Shown here: piece by piece, positions 1 through 8,287 of the stretch
How the letters are laid out: each line of letters opens with the position of its first letter
Numbering within the stretch: the first letter of the stretch is position 1
Origin: Clostridia bacterium
GTDB lineage: Bacteria; Bacillota; Clostridia; Oscillospirales; CAG-382
NCBI GenBank assembly: GCA_900754535.1
Contig: CAAEDF010000104.1
Coordinates: 1 to 19,387, forward strand
DNA: 19,387 bases
Direction: 5' to 3'
Notes under the pieces: model-generated
The model's database searches: none
Seen by the model: the letters and a program-made list of their open reading frames with translations, nothing else
What the model was told of the DNA's origin: nothing
Made by a program: the position numbers and the translations under genes

Positions 1-40
1 AACATGTTATTCTTATATAAACAAAAAAGGAGGGTGAAAA

Positions 41-370
41 ATGTACGAAAAAATTACCGGCTATCTTGATTCTTTTGAAAACGGCACAGCTTCCGATGAA
101 GAACTTAGAAAAGAAATCACTTCATTTATCGATGACTTTTCCCAATCCGGCTTCATGAATCCAGATGCCATGCAGGTCATGGCCGAGCACGACTGGGCGA
201 CCAGGACAGCTTTGCGTAATGACGCCCCCTCGATGTCGGCAGAGGACGCCTGCGCATGTATTTCCGCGTTTGTCATGCAGGAAAGCTTTATTGAAGGCAT
301 AATTCTCGACCAGATCAAACAAGGTATCCTGCCGCTTATCCTAAAGCGCCTGAAAGAGCTTGACGGCTGA
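41..370 (+). CDS. Small acidic hypothetical protein (109 aa)
   Basis: This is the only plus-strand gene. A strong AGGAGGG ribosome binding site ends 7 nt before the ATG, and the frame is open to a TGA at 368-370. The product looks soluble and largely alpha-helical. It has no signal peptide, no membrane segment and no recognisable catalytic motif. Its C-terminal third, around ISAFVMQESFIEGIIL followed by ILPLILKRLKEL, loosely recalls the end of small DUF6508-type proteins as I remember them, but I cannot verify this and give no function. The opposite strand also carries open frames here, but they lack a comparable ribosome binding site. The gene converges on rpiB and probably ends at the hairpin at 527-559. 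Its promoter would lie at or beyond the left edge. I do not recognise it further. Confidence 0.75.
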   Translation: MYEKITGYLDSFENGTASDEELRKEITSFIDDFSQSGFMNPDAMQVMAEHDWATRTALRNDAPSMSAEDACACISAFVMQESFIEGIILDQIKQGILPLILKRLKELDG

Positions 371-526
371 CCGAAAATCATTGCAGAATCCCAATCATTT
401 TGCTCTTAAGCGAAGTCATTACGGAGTTTTTTTAATATCGCCCGATTGCTTCCGGCGTTTTGCGAACAAAGCACAAACGCCGTTCGATCTGCTTTGAGCA
501 AAGCCTTATGGAATCAAAATCAGAAT

Positions 527-559
527 GCCGGACCCGTTTAACGCGGGTCCGGCCTTTTT
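527..559 (+). terminator. Intrinsic terminator between convergent genes, possibly bidirectional
   Basis: A perfect 10-bp GC-rich stem (gccggacccg at 527-536 with cgggtccggc at 544-553) and a 7-nt loop are followed on the plus strand by a run of five T. On the minus strand the flanking tract is poorer (attctgatttt). It is therefore best as the terminator of the plus-strand gene ending at 370 and may also stop rpiB transcripts. The stretch 371-526 holds no gene I can support. A smaller inverted repeat (cggcgttt at 453-460 with aaacgccg at 475-482) has no T tract. Confidence 0.85.
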
Positions 560-608
560 CGGCGCACAAAGAAAAGCCTGTTTTTATAAAGTCACAGACA
601 CAGACGTT

Positions 609-1031
609 TTACTCAAGCATTTCCACGCGTTTGACATGCCGTCCACCGTCAAACGGCGTGTTAAGGAATATATCCGCCAGCTTTACGGCTTTTTCAGCGT
701 CTATGACCCTGCCTCCGAGGCAAAGCACGTTGGCGTCGTTATGCCGCCTGGTCATTTCCGCCGAAAACTCGTCAGAGAGCACGGCCGCGCGGATGCCCTT
801 ATGTTTATTCGCGGCAATACTCATACCTATCCCGGTGCCGCAGCAAAGTATACCGAACTGCGCTCTGCCGGATGTTATCTCGTCGCATACCTTTCCCGCA
901 TATACCGGATAATCCACCGAATCGGCGGTATACGTGCCCATATCCTCAAACTCCACGCCGCCGGCTTTAAGGTGAGCCGCTATCGCGTTTTTGATATCCA
1001 GTCCCCCGTGGTCACAACCGAGAGCTATCAT
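609..1031 (-). CDS. rpiB: Ribose-5-phosphate isomerase B
   Basis: This 140-residue cytoplasmic enzyme interconverts ribose-5-phosphate and ribulose-5-phosphate in the non-oxidative pentose phosphate pathway. The family signature is complete: GCDHGG at residues 5-10, DYP at 40-42, CCGTGIGMSIAANK around 63-76 with Cys64 as the expected catalytic base and GTGIG as the phosphate/anion loop, HNDANVLCLGGR at 97-108 with His97 in the ring-opening position, and FDGGRHVKRV near the C-terminus. The length is normal for RpiB/LacAB. The ATG has a GGCGGAG ribosome binding site 5-6 nt upstream. It follows tsaB by 196 nt, so it may be the last gene of the deoB unit or be transcribed on its own. Functionally it fits the ribose-5-phosphate made by DeoB. 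A sugar-specific RpiB/LacB relative is possible, but the match is to the RpiB type. Confidence 0.95.
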   Translation of the reverse strand: MIALGCDHGGLDIKNAIAAHLKAGGVEFEDMGTYTADSVDYPVYAGKVCDEITSGRAQFGILCCGTGIGMSIAANKHKGIRAAVLSDEFSAEMTRRHNDANVLCLGGRVIDAEKAVKLADIFLNTPFDGGRHVKRVEMLE

Positions 1032-1227
1032 TTTTATCTCCGCCTTTCAATATATTTTACTTATTTTCGAATTTTTTTAAGCTTTTTCGACAGTTTCGGA
1101 TCGGTTCGGCACTTTTTCGCCCCATTTGACGGACATTCGGGTATCCGAAATCTTTTTTGATGTTTTACGGCAAAAAAGTATGAATTTCGTTTTTTTCGTC
1201 AGGATCAGAGCAAAGAATCCTCAGCGG
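1032..1227 (-). other. AT-rich tsaB-rpiB intergenic region with an inverted repeat
   Basis: No gene is visible in these 196 nt. They contain an 8-bp perfect inverted repeat (tttcggat at 1094-1101, atccgaaa at 1143-1150) separated by 41 nt. On the plus strand the second arm is followed by a T-rich stretch, but no plus-strand transcript is expected here. On the minus strand no T tract follows, so it is not a clear terminator for tsaB. AT-rich sequence just before rpiB could hold a weak promoter, but I see no convincing -35/-10 pair. Confidence 0.3.
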
Positions 1228-1923
1228 TCAGTTACCGGCGCCGAGCCGTTCCTCGCGCTCCCGCTCGGCCTGCGGCTTTCTCAGATATACGGGAGAAAGC
1301 GCAGACGGCGATACCGCGCCGCCCTCGGAATATATCCCGTATCCGCAAAGAGCCACCGCAAGCGCGTTCTGTTCGCGTGTTGCCGCAGGAGCCGGTATAA
1401 ACGATCTGCTGCCGGCGCCTTTGCAGAAAAGCTCGGTGCCGTCGCCGCATATAAGCGCCGGTCCGCCGCCGAGTTCGCCCGCAAGCTCTTCAAGCGATAT
1501 CGCGCGGTCGGGCGTGATGCGCTTTCCGTGTTTGAAAAGTGCGTTGTAGAACTGGTTCCTGCGCGCGTCCATGACCGCGCAGACAATACCGTCAAAATCC
1601 GAATGAGAGCATGCCAGCGCCTCAAGCGGAGATACCGCGGCGCAGGGAAGGTCGTCCGCAAAGGCAAGTCCTTTGACGAGCGAAACGCCTATACGCACGC
1701 CCGTAAACGAGCCGGGACCCACCGAAACGGCGAACAGCCCGACGTCCTTCATTTTATATCCTATAAGCCCCAGCACGCCGTCCGCTATCGGCAGCAGGGT
1801 CTCGCTGTGCGTGAGCGCGTTTTTCACGGTCGTGACCGCATAGGCCGAAAGCGCGCCGTTTTCAAACACGCACGCAGCCGCCGTAGCGCACAGCGCCGTG
1901 GAATCAAGTGCAAGCACTATCAC
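1228..1923 (-). CDS. tsaB: tRNA t6A biosynthesis protein TsaB
   Basis: TsaB is the scaffold, an ASKHA-fold pseudo-peptidase. With TsaD and TsaE it transfers threonylcarbamoyl from threonylcarbamoyl-AMP to A37 of ANN-decoding tRNAs. I place the start at a GTG at 1921-1923, giving 231 residues that begin MIVLALDST, the family N-terminus. A GGAGGAGG site lies 7 nt upstream, and the GTG overlaps the tsaE stop by 4 nt (GTGA). The frame is open 38 codons further upstream, but that part is only the antisense of tsaE context and has no family similarity. Visible motifs are HSETLLP at 39-45 and GPGSFTGVRIG at 69-79, both diagnostic of TsaB. Unlike in many Firmicutes, the next gene is not rimI, and tsaD is not in the window. 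Confidence 0.93.
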   Translation of the reverse strand: MIVLALDSTALCATAAACVFENGALSAYAVTTVKNALTHSETLLPIADGVLGLIGYKMKDVGLFAVSVGPGSFTGVRIGVSLVKGLAFADDLPCAAVSPLEALACSHSDFDGIVCAVMDARRNQFYNALFKHGKRITPDRAISLEELAGELGGGPALICGDGTELFCKGAGSRSFIPAPAATREQNALAVALCGYGIYSEGGAVSPSALSPVYLRKPQAEREREERLGAGN

Positions 1924-2369
1924 CTTACATCCTCCTCCGTACGCTCTATACTGATACGCCTTGTATTCTCGCCGGTGCGCTCGATAGTTACACGAAGCGC
2001 ATTTTCGGGTATGACCTCCGGGAAATTCTCGCTCCATTCGGACACGACGATGCCGTCCGGTCTGCCTATACAGTCAAAAAATCCGGTGGAATAAAGATCG
2101 TCCGCGTCGTTTATGCGATACAGGTCAAAATGATATATGGTCAGCCGCCCGGCGCGGTACTCGTTGACGATGGCAAAGGTCGGGCTGTGGACGAGCGGCA
2201 GGCACTCCGGAGCAAGCGCCTTTACAAGCCCGCGGGTAAAAGCGGTCTTGCCCGCGCCCATCTCGCCGAAAAGCGCGATATAGTCCCCGGGTCTCACCCT
2301 GACGGCGACCTCGGCGGCGACCGACTCGGTCCCGCCTGTATCCGACACCTCAAAAACGTCTTTTTTCAT
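1920..2369 (-). CDS. tsaE: tRNA t6A biosynthesis ATPase TsaE
   Basis: TsaE is the small P-loop ATPase that drives turnover of the TsaB-TsaD complex in making threonylcarbamoyladenosine at tRNA position 37. The 149 residues have the standard layout: Walker A GEMGAGKT at 35-42, SPTF at 62-65, HFDLYR at 80-85, and the Walker B-like segment ending EWSE at 111-114. The length is normal. It starts 27 nt after fhs, behind a G-rich AGGGGGC site about 9 nt upstream of the ATG, and overlaps tsaB by 4 nt, so the two are almost certainly translationally coupled. It is cytoplasmic. I see nothing unusual in the conserved residues. Confidence 0.95.
   Translation of the reverse strand: MKKDVFEVSDTGGTESVAAEVAVRVRPGDYIALFGEMGAGKTAFTRGLVKALAPECLPLVHSPTFAIVNEYRAGRLTIYHFDLYRINDADDLYSTGFFDCIGRPDGIVVSEWSENFPEVIPENALRVTIERTGENTRRISIERTEEDVR
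1931..1938 (-). promoter_or_regulatory. Ribosome binding site fixing the GTG start of tsaB
   Basis: GGAGGAGG on the minus strand, 7 nt before the GTG at 1923-1921. It lies inside the last codons of tsaE. It decides the tsaB start in favour of the 231-residue form. Confidence 0.8.
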
Positions 2370-2396
2370 TCAATACGCCCCCTGAATCCGGTCTTC

Positions 2397-4076
2397 TCAG
2401 AAAATGCCCTTTATTTTTCCGTCCTCGCCGACGTCTATATTAAGCGCAGCCGGCACGGCGGGCAGCCCGGGCATGGTCATTATCGGGCCCGCAAGCGCCA
2501 CGACAAAGCCCGCGCCGGCGGATACCCTTACCTCGCGTATCGATATCCTGTGCCCTGACGGGCAGCCGAGCTTTGACGGGTCGTCCGAGAGCGAATACTG
2601 GGTTTTTGCGATGCATACGGGCAGTGCGCCGTAGCCGTTTTCCTCCGCCTCTTTTACCGACTTAAGCGCGGCGGGAGCGAAATCCACGCCCGACGCGCGG
2701 TATATCCTGCGCGCCACCGTCTCTATCTTTTCCTTTATCGGAAGACCGTCGTCATACAGCGGGCGGAAATCGCTTTTTTCGCCGCAAAGCCGGCAGACCT
2801 CGCGCGCAAGCTCCGTCGCGCCCTCTCCGCCCTTTGAAAAAGCCTCGGAAACGACGGCTTTTACACCCAAGGAGGCGCAAAGCTCTTTGATATAAGCGAT
2901 CTCGGCGGGTGTGTCCGACGAAAAGCCGTTTATCGCGACCACAACGGGGACTCCGTACTGTCTGAGGTTCTCGATATGCGCTTTAAGGTTCGACGAGCCC
3001 TTCTCAAGCGCGGACAGGTCCTCACGGTCAAGCTCCCCTTTGGCAACGCCGCCGTTGTATTTGAGCGCCCTCACGGTGGCTACGAGAACGACGGCAGACG
3101 GCACGAGCGACGAAACGCGGCACTTTATATCAAAAAACTTTTCCGCACCCAGATCGGCGCCGAAGCCCGCCTCGGTTATGCAGTAATCGCCCAGCTTGAG
3201 CGCAGTTCTTGTGGCGATGACGGAATTGCAGCCGTGCGCTATATTGGCAAACGGTCCGCCGTGGATGATCGCCGGAGTGTTTTCAAGCGTCTGCACGAGA
3301 TTGGGGTTTATCGCGTCCTTAAGCAGCGCGCACATCGCGCCGTTGACCCCCAGCTCGCGGCAGAGCACGGGGCGGCCGGAACGGGTGTATGCGACGATCA
3401 TATTCCCCAGACGTTCGCGAAGGTCGGCAAGCGACGACGCCAGGCACAGCACCGCCATCGTCTCGGTGGCCACGGTTATCATAAAGCCCTCTTCACGTAC
3501 CACGCCGTCGCTTTTGGCGCCCAGTCCTATGACGGTGCCTCTCAGCGCGCGGTCGTTCATATCCACGCAGCGCTTATGTATTATCCGCTTAGGGTCGATG
3601 TCAAGCGCGTTGCCCTGATGCAGATGGTTGTCTATGACCGCCGACAGCAGGTTGTTTGCGCTGGTTATGGCGTGAAAATCGCCGGTGAAATGCAGATTTA
3701 TGTCCTCCATCGGCACCACCTGCGAATATCCGCCGCCCGCCGCGCCGCCTTTTATGCCGAACACCGGCCCCAGCGACGGCTCGCGGAGCGCCAGTACGGC
3801 GTTTACTCCTATACGGCTCATCGCCTGGCCGAGCCCTATAGTCGTGGTGGTTTTTCCCTCGCCCGCAGGCGTGGGCGAGATCGCGGTGACGAGCACGAGC
3901 TTGCCGTCGCTGCGCGCGGACAGCCGCCTTATCGCGGCGGTCGTTATCTTTGCCTTGTATTTGCCGTACGGCTCTATATCGTCGGCCGTGAGCCCCAATC
4001 CGGCGGCTATTTCCGAAATTGGCTTCATATGCGCCTCGGACGCTATCTCCACATCGCTTTTAACAACTTTTTTCAT
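2397..4076 (-). CDS. fhs: Formate-tetrahydrofolate ligase
   Basis: Fhs makes 10-formyl-tetrahydrofolate from formate, tetrahydrofolate and ATP. It supplies one-carbon units for purines and fMet and serves the methyl branch of the Wood-Ljungdahl route in acetogens. The 559 residues match the usual length of about 555-560. Recognisable parts are the N-terminal [12 protein letters not shown], the ATP-binding loop [10 protein letters not shown] at 69-78, and the glycine-rich signature [15 protein letters not shown] at 106-120. The ATG shares one base with the pdp stop codon (TGATG), so translation is coupled to nucleoside salvage genes. That placement is unusual enough to note. Nothing in the window shows other Wood-Ljungdahl or folate-interconversion genes, so the metabolic role (acetogenic or simply anabolic) cannot be settled here. 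Confidence 0.97.
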   Translation of the reverse strand: MKKVVKSDVEIASEAHMKPISEIAAGLGLTADDIEPYGKYKAKITTAAIRRLSARSDGKLVLVTAISPTPAGEGKTTTTIGLGQAMSRIGVNAVLALREPSLGPVFGIKGGAAGGGYSQVVPMEDINLHFTGDFHAITSANNLLSAVIDNHLHQGNALDIDPKRIIHKRCVDMNDRALRGTVIGLGAKSDGVVREEGFMITVATETMAVLCLASSLADLRERLGNMIVAYTRSGRPVLCRELGVNGAMCALLKDAINPNLVQTLENTPAIIHGGPFANIAHGCNSVIATRTALKLGDYCITEAGFGADLGAEKFFDIKCRVSSLVPSAVVLVATVRALKYNGGVAKGELDREDLSALEKGSSNLKAHIENLRQYGVPVVVAINGFSSDTPAEIAYIKELCASLGVKAVVSEAFSKGGEGATELAREVCRLCGEKSDFRPLYDDGLPIKEKIETVARRIYRASGVDFAPAALKSVKEAEENGYGALPVCIAKTQYSLSDDPSKLGCPSGHRISIREVRVSAGAGFVVALAGPIMTMPGLPAVPAALNIDVGEDGKIKGIF

Positions 4077-5401
4077 CAGACGTCTCCCTGTCTTATGATT
4101 TTATATACAAGCTCTTTCGGCTCCGGCGGTGAATCCGACAGCACGAACGCGCCGCCGGCAGCCGCAAGCGCGTTTTCCACACGCCGACGGCTTTGCGAAT
4201 ATAATGTTGCCAGCACCTCGCCCTTTTTTACGTATTCGCCGCGTTCCCGCCGTATAAGCACGCCGGCGGAGCTGTCTATCCGCGCGTCCTTGTCGGGTCT
4301 GCCCGCGCCAAGCGCATACGCCAGCCTGCCGATGACGCCCGCGTCCGCACGGACCACATATCCGTCGGACTGCGAAACGATATCCGCGCATTCCGCCGCT
4401 GTGCCGAACCTGGACGGGTCGTAAACATAGGAAGCGTCCCCGCCCTGAGCCGCGACCGTTTCCGCAAGCGTTTCAAGCGCGCGCCCGGAGGCCAGCGCGC
4501 CGTCCGCCAGCTCGCGGCAGTGCCGGGGGCTTCCGGCGCCGGCGGCCGACAGCATCTCTGCGGCGATGATTTTTGAAAGCTCTGCCAGCCTGCCTCCCTT
4601 TTCGCCCGAAAGTATCCGGCAGGCCTCCGCCACCTCAAGCGAATTGCCGACCGCACGGCCGAGCGGTTCGTCCATATCCGTGATAAGCGCCGCAGTGCGT
4701 CTGCCGAGGCGGTTTCCCACGCTCACCATCAGCCGCGCAAGCTTTTCCGCGTCCTGCCGGGTCTTCATGAACGCGCCCGAGCCGAATTTTACGTCAAGCA
4801 CTATGACGTCGCTGCCGCCGGCAAGCTTTTTGCTCATCACCGACGCGGCTATAAGCGGGATCGAATCCACCGTAGACGTCACGTCGCGGAGCGCGTACAG
4901 CCGCTTATCCGCCGGGACAAGGCTGCCGGTCTGCCCGGCTATACAGATACCGGTGCGGTTGACGACGGAGACAAACTCCCGGGCGGACAGCGACGTCCTG
5001 AATCCAGGTATGCTTTCAAGCTTGTCTATCGTGCCGCCGGTGTACCCCAGAGCGCGGCCCGAGAGCTTTGCCACGCGCACTCCGCAGCCCGCCGAAGCGG
5101 CGAGCGGGCAGGCGATAAGCGTTGTCTTGTCGCCTATGCCGCCGGTGCTGTGCTTATCCGCCTTTATGCCGTCTACAGCGCTAAGGTCAAGCATGTCCCC
5201 GCTTTGCGCCATGCAAATGGTCATCGCGGCCGTTTCCGCATCGGTCATGCCGTTGAACCACACCGCCATCAGAAATGCCGAAAGCTGATAATCGGGTATG
5301 CTCCCGTCGGCGGCGCCGCGGACGGCAAAGGCTATCTCTTCGTCCGAAAGGGACAGCCGCCGCTGCTTTTTTTCTATTATCGAAAGTATGTCCATGTTCA
5401 T
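4076..5401 (-). CDS. pdp: Pyrimidine-nucleoside (thymidine/uridine) phosphorylase
   Basis: This enzyme cleaves thymidine, deoxyuridine or uridine with phosphate to the free base and (deoxy)ribose-1-phosphate. The 441 residues match the thymidine/pyrimidine-nucleoside phosphorylase family. [13 protein letters not shown] starts at residue 83 (phosphate/K+ site and His84), [18 protein letters not shown] covers 112-129, and [23 protein letters not shown] holds the Arg172, Ser187 and Lys191 positions that bind the base. [10 protein letters not shown] follows at 203-212. The C-terminal alpha/beta domain is complete. The start overlaps the cdd stop by 4 nt (ATGA). A second ATG two codons on (5395) is equally well placed from the GGGAGG site, so either may be used. 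It acts directly downstream of Cdd, which supplies uridine and deoxyuridine, and upstream of DeoB. The symbol could also be written deoA. Confidence 0.95.
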   Translation of the reverse strand: MNMDILSIIEKKQRRLSLSDEEIAFAVRGAADGSIPDYQLSAFLMAVWFNGMTDAETAAMTICMAQSGDMLDLSAVDGIKADKHSTGGIGDKTTLIACPLAASAGCGVRVAKLSGRALGYTGGTIDKLESIPGFRTSLSAREFVSVVNRTGICIAGQTGSLVPADKRLYALRDVTSTVDSIPLIAASVMSKKLAGGSDVIVLDVKFGSGAFMKTRQDAEKLARLMVSVGNRLGRRTAALITDMDEPLGRAVGNSLEVAEACRILSGEKGGRLAELSKIIAAEMLSAAGAGSPRHCRELADGALASGRALETLAETVAAQGGDASYVYDPSRFGTAAECADIVSQSDGYVVRADAGVIGRLAYALGAGRPDKDARIDSSAGVLIRRERGEYVKKGEVLATLYSQSRRRVENALAAAGGAFVLSDSPPEPKELVYKIIRQGDV

Positions 5402-5799
5402 TTATCCTCCCCGCAGCCGAGCCGGAACGCGAAGGGAAGCAGTTCGGCAAGAGTATGGCGCGCAACTCCGCCGCTCCCGTCAACGCATACTATTTCAAGG
5501 CTTCCGGCGCAGAATTCGGAAAGCGCCTGAAGGCACACGGCGCAGGGGACAAAGCCGGCGCACGCCCGCGGCGTGTATATCGCTATCGCCGAAAAATCCC
5601 GTTTTCCAGCCGCAACGGCGGAAACAAGCGCCGTCCGTTCGGCGCACACGGTGGCGGAATACGAGGAGTTTTCCACGTTGCAGCCGCAGAACACCGAACC
5701 GTCCGCGCAAAGCAGCGCCGCACCCACGGGAAAAGACGAATACGGCGAATAGGAGTTCCCGGACGCCGACCGGGCGCTTTTTATCAATTCTTCATACAT
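5398..5799 (-). CDS. cdd: Cytidine deaminase
   Basis: Cdd hydrolytically deaminates cytidine and deoxycytidine to uridine and deoxyuridine in pyrimidine salvage. The 133 residues fit the small homotetrameric class. Zinc is held by three cysteines: Cys52 in VCAERTA (with Glu54 as proton shuttle) and Cys86 and Cys89 in PCAVC. NVENSSY at 41-47 binds the ribose. Use of Cys rather than His as the first ligand is normal for this class. The ATG lies inside the last codons of deoB (16-nt overlap), with an AAAGGA site about 12 nt upstream, and the stop overlaps the pdp start. Cdd feeds Pdp with uridine and deoxyuridine. Confidence 0.96.
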   Translation of the reverse strand: MYEELIKSARSASGNSYSPYSSFPVGAALLCADGSVFCGCNVENSSYSATVCAERTALVSAVAAGKRDFSAIAIYTPRACAGFVPCAVCLQALSEFCAGSLEIVCVDGSGGVARHTLAELLPFAFRLGCGEDK

Positions 5800-6959
5800 A
5801 GCGGCAAAAGATCCTTTCCCACGCCCGCCGCGGGAACGCCCAGAGCCGAGCAGACGGTGGCGGCAACGCAGTCAAAGCCGTCTATGATCCCGAGGTCGGT
5901 ATTGCTTTTTATCCTGCCGCCCAAAACAAGCAGCGGCACGTACTCGCGCGAATGGTCCGTGCTCTCGGTGGCGGGGTCGCAGCCGTGGTCGGCCGTTATG
6001 ATAAGCATATCGTCCTCTCCGAGCAGCGAAAGGATCCCGGGGAGCTGAGCGTCGAACCGGTTCAGCGCGTCCGCATATCCTTTTATATCGTTCCTGTGCC
6101 CGTACAGCATATCGAAATCCACCAGATTGACAAAGCACAGGCCGTTGAAATCTTTTTTTTCCAGCTCCTTCAGCCTGGATATCCCCTCGTCGTTGCCTGA
6201 CGTGGGGTAAGACTCGCTTACCGAGCGGCCGGCGAAAATATCGTTTATCTTGCCGACGGAGATAACGCTCATGCCGGCGCCGTATATGGTGTCCAGCATT
6301 GTCACGCCCGTCGGCTCAAGCGAATAGTCGTGTCTGCCCGCCGTCCTGTAAAATGAACCGGGCTCGCCCGCAAAGGGCCTTGCGATCACTCTGCCGACCG
6401 CGTTCTCGCCGCACAGCAGGCGGCGCGCCGCCAGGCAGTCCCTGTAGAGAATATCCCGCGGAACGACGGCTTCGTGCGCCGCGACCTGGAAAACGCTGTC
6501 CGCAGAGGTATATACGATATAGCTGCCGGTCTCCATATGGCGCGCGCCGTAATCCTTTATCACCTCGGTGCCGGAATAGGGCATATTGCAAAGCCAGCCC
6601 CGGCCGGTGAGGCGCGAGAATTCCTCCAGCAGCGGAAGCGGGAACCCGTGCGGATATGTGGGGAACGGACGCTCGGAGACGACGCCGGCAAGCTCCCAGT
6701 GCCCTGTGGTGGTGTCTTTGCCCTTTGATTTTTCCCTAAGCGAAGCGAAGCAGCCGCATGTCTTGTCGCCGGACACGCGGTTTGCAAGCGTATCTACCGA
6801 AAAAAGCCCCGCTTTGCGGAGGTTTGGACAGTCGATGAATCCGCTTTCAAGCAGCGCATCGATCGTACCCGAGCCCTCGTCGCCGTATTCGGCGGCGTCG
6901 GGAGCCGCGCCGGCCCCGAGCGAATCGAGGACCGCGAGGAATACACGTTTGAATTTCAA
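5784..6959 (-). CDS. deoB: Phosphopentomutase
   Basis: DeoB moves phosphate from C1 to C5 of ribose or deoxyribose, so the pentose released by Pdp can enter central metabolism. I start it at a TTG (6959-6957), giving 391 residues that begin MKFKRVFLAVLDS like other Firmicute DeoB. The frame is open 60 codons further, but that part crosses the promoter and terminator region and is not homologous. The in-frame ATG at 7007 has no ribosome binding site. Metal and phosphate ligands are all visible: Asp12, the phosphoacceptor Thr85 in KDTTTGHWE, Asp283 and His288 in DFDMLYGH, Asp324 and His325 in TADHG, and His336. The only purine-rich site (AAAGGA) is about 13 nt from the TTG, so initiation may be weak. 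It is the first gene of the run deoB-cdd-pdp-fhs-tsaE-tsaB. Confidence 0.95.
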   Translation of the reverse strand: MKFKRVFLAVLDSLGAGAAPDAAEYGDEGSGTIDALLESGFIDCPNLRKAGLFSVDTLANRVSGDKTCGCFASLREKSKGKDTTTGHWELAGVVSERPFPTYPHGFPLPLLEEFSRLTGRGWLCNMPYSGTEVIKDYGARHMETGSYIVYTSADSVFQVAAHEAVVPRDILYRDCLAARRLLCGENAVGRVIARPFAGEPGSFYRTAGRHDYSLEPTGVTMLDTIYGAGMSVISVGKINDIFAGRSVSESYPTSGNDEGISRLKELEKKDFNGLCFVNLVDFDMLYGHRNDIKGYADALNRFDAQLPGILSLLGEDDMLIITADHGCDPATESTDHSREYVPLLVLGGRIKSNTDLGIIDGFDCVAATVCSALGVPAAGVGKDLLPLCMKN

Positions 6960-7042
6960 AGCCTGCCGACCGTCCTTTCCTTTTTTCCGTCCCCGCCCCG
7001 CGGGCATAAGCGCGGCGCGCGGCAGCGGGATGATTATTGAAT

Positions 7043-7072
7043 ATTTTATCACACAACCGGCGCAAAAGTCAA
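7043..7072 (-). promoter_or_regulatory. Extended -10 promoter of the deoB operon
   Basis: On the minus strand TTGACT (7072-7067) is followed after 18 nt by TAAAAT (7048-7043). A TG lies one base upstream of the -10, the extended -10 form. Transcription would start near 7036, leaving a GC-rich leader of about 75 nt before the TTG start of deoB. Confidence 0.8.
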
Positions 7073-7108
7073 TACGGGCAATTGGGAGAGGCGGCACGTA
7101 AAAACGGG

Positions 7109-7150
7109 AAAAACCGCCGCTGCGCGCGGATACGCACACAGCGGCGGTTT
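7109..7150 (-). terminator. Intrinsic terminator of the met operon
   Basis: A perfect 12-bp stem (aaaccgccgctg at 7111-7122 with cagcggcggttt at 7139-7150) is followed on the minus strand by a run of T (complement of A at 7109-7113). It lies about 140 nt after the metQ stop. The stretch 7151-7289 holds no other gene I can support. It separates the met unit from the deoB promoter just downstream. Confidence 0.9.
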
Positions 7151-7289
7151 GAAAGGCTTATATACTGTATATTGTTTTTCCGTAAAGGACGGCAAAGCGT
7201 TCAAGGCATGTAGGGGAAAGGCGGGAAAAGATTTCCGCAGCCGTATCATTCATCCGCGCCCTTGAAGAGCCGTCAAACGTTCCCTGCGT

Positions 7290-8123
7290 TTATTCCACGG
7301 GGATGACCGCGCCGTCGTAGGTATCGTTGATATACTGCTTTACCTTATCGCTCTTGAGCAGCTCGACAAGCTTTTTGATACCGGCGTTCTCCTCGTTGCC
7401 GGCCTTGACGGCGACTATGTTGCCGTAGGTCTGCGCACCCAGAGAGGCCGCTCCCTCGGTCAGCAGCGCGTCCTTGATGGAAAGGCCGCCGGCGATGGCG
7501 TAGTTGCCGTTGATGACGGCGATGTCTACGTCCTGAAGCACTGAGGGAAGGGTTGCCGCTTCCATCTCCTGGATATCAAGGTTCTTGGGGTTGGAAACGA
7601 TATCCGCAACGGTAATGGTCAGCTCGGCGTCCTCCGGCAGGGTTATAAGTCCGGCGTCCTGAAGCAGGAAAAGCGCACGTGCGCCGTTGGAGGCGTCGTT
7701 GGGGATCGCCACCGAGGCGCCGTCGGCAAGCGAATCTATCGAAGCCGTCTTGCCGGCATATATCCCAAGCGGCTCGTAATGGATGACGCCGACCGAAACG
7801 AGATCGGTGCCGTTTTCGGCGTTGAAGGTGTCAAGATAGGGCTTGTGCTGGAAGAAGTTGGCGTCTATCTCGCCCTCCTGCACGGCGGTGTTGGGGATAA
7901 CGTAATCGTTGTATTCCTTTATGACAAGGTTGTAGCCGGCCGCCGCCATATCGTCAACGACCTGACGCAGGATCTCTGCGTGGGGCGCGGGCGAGGCGCC
8001 GACGGTCACGGTTATCAGTTCGTCGCCGGATACGGCTGAGCTTTCGTCGCCGGTGCTGTCACAGGAAGCGAGCGCAAGGACGGAGAGAATACATGCGAGA
8101 ATGAGACACAGTATTTTTTTCAT
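7290..8123 (-). CDS. metQ: Methionine ABC transporter substrate-binding lipoprotein
   Basis: MetQ captures methionine outside the membrane and delivers it to MetNI. The 277 residues start with a lipoprotein signal peptide: MKK, a hydrophobic stretch, and lipobox Leu18-Ala19-Ser20-Cys21, with Cys21 as the lipidated residue of the mature protein. The mature part is an NlpA/MetQ domain: VTVGASPAPHAEILRQV near the N-terminus, then the segment around GEIDANFFQHKPYLDTFN, then IPNDASNGARAL and VAVKAGNEEN. It follows metI after 164 nt of AT-rich non-coding DNA without a clear promoter or terminator. A GGAAA site precedes the ATG. Context (SAM riboswitch, metK, metN, metI) supports methionine over other NlpA substrates. 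Confidence 0.94.
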   Translation of the reverse strand: MKKILCLILACILSVLALASCDSTGDESSAVSGDELITVTVGASPAPHAEILRQVVDDMAAAGYNLVIKEYNDYVIPNTAVQEGEIDANFFQHKPYLDTFNAENGTDLVSVGVIHYEPLGIYAGKTASIDSLADGASVAIPNDASNGARALFLLQDAGLITLPEDAELTITVADIVSNPKNLDIQEMEAATLPSVLQDVDIAVINGNYAIAGGLSIKDALLTEGAASLGAQTYGNIVAVKAGNEENAGIKKLVELLKSDKVKQYINDTYDGAVIPVE

Positions 8124-8287
8124 TACGTTTTTTTCCTTTCTGTTTTGATATAAATGAAATTAAAACATATTTAAAGCTGTCTTATGTTTATTTGCACTCA
8201 CATTCGTCCGTTCCGGAAGTTTATCCTGTTCAGATAAGGGAAAATATCCTTCATTCCGTTTACCGTCCTTTCGCCGGCTTTGGATTT

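Noticed and set aside
1094..1150. Inverted repeat tttcggat/atccgaaa with T-rich sequence after it on the plus strand
   Set aside because: The arms are 41 nt apart, no plus-strand gene precedes it, and on the minus strand no T tract follows, so a terminator call is not supported.
2976..4424. Long plus-strand open frame of 482 codons opposite fhs and pdp
   Set aside because: It is the antisense shadow of two genes with full family signatures. It has a low-complexity Arg/Ala/Tyr-rich composition and no ribosome binding site.
8124..8287. Possible separate promoter or small gene between metI and metQ
   Set aside because: AT-rich, but no acceptable -35/-10 pair, no open frame with a ribosome binding site, and only a 5-bp hairpin without a T tract.
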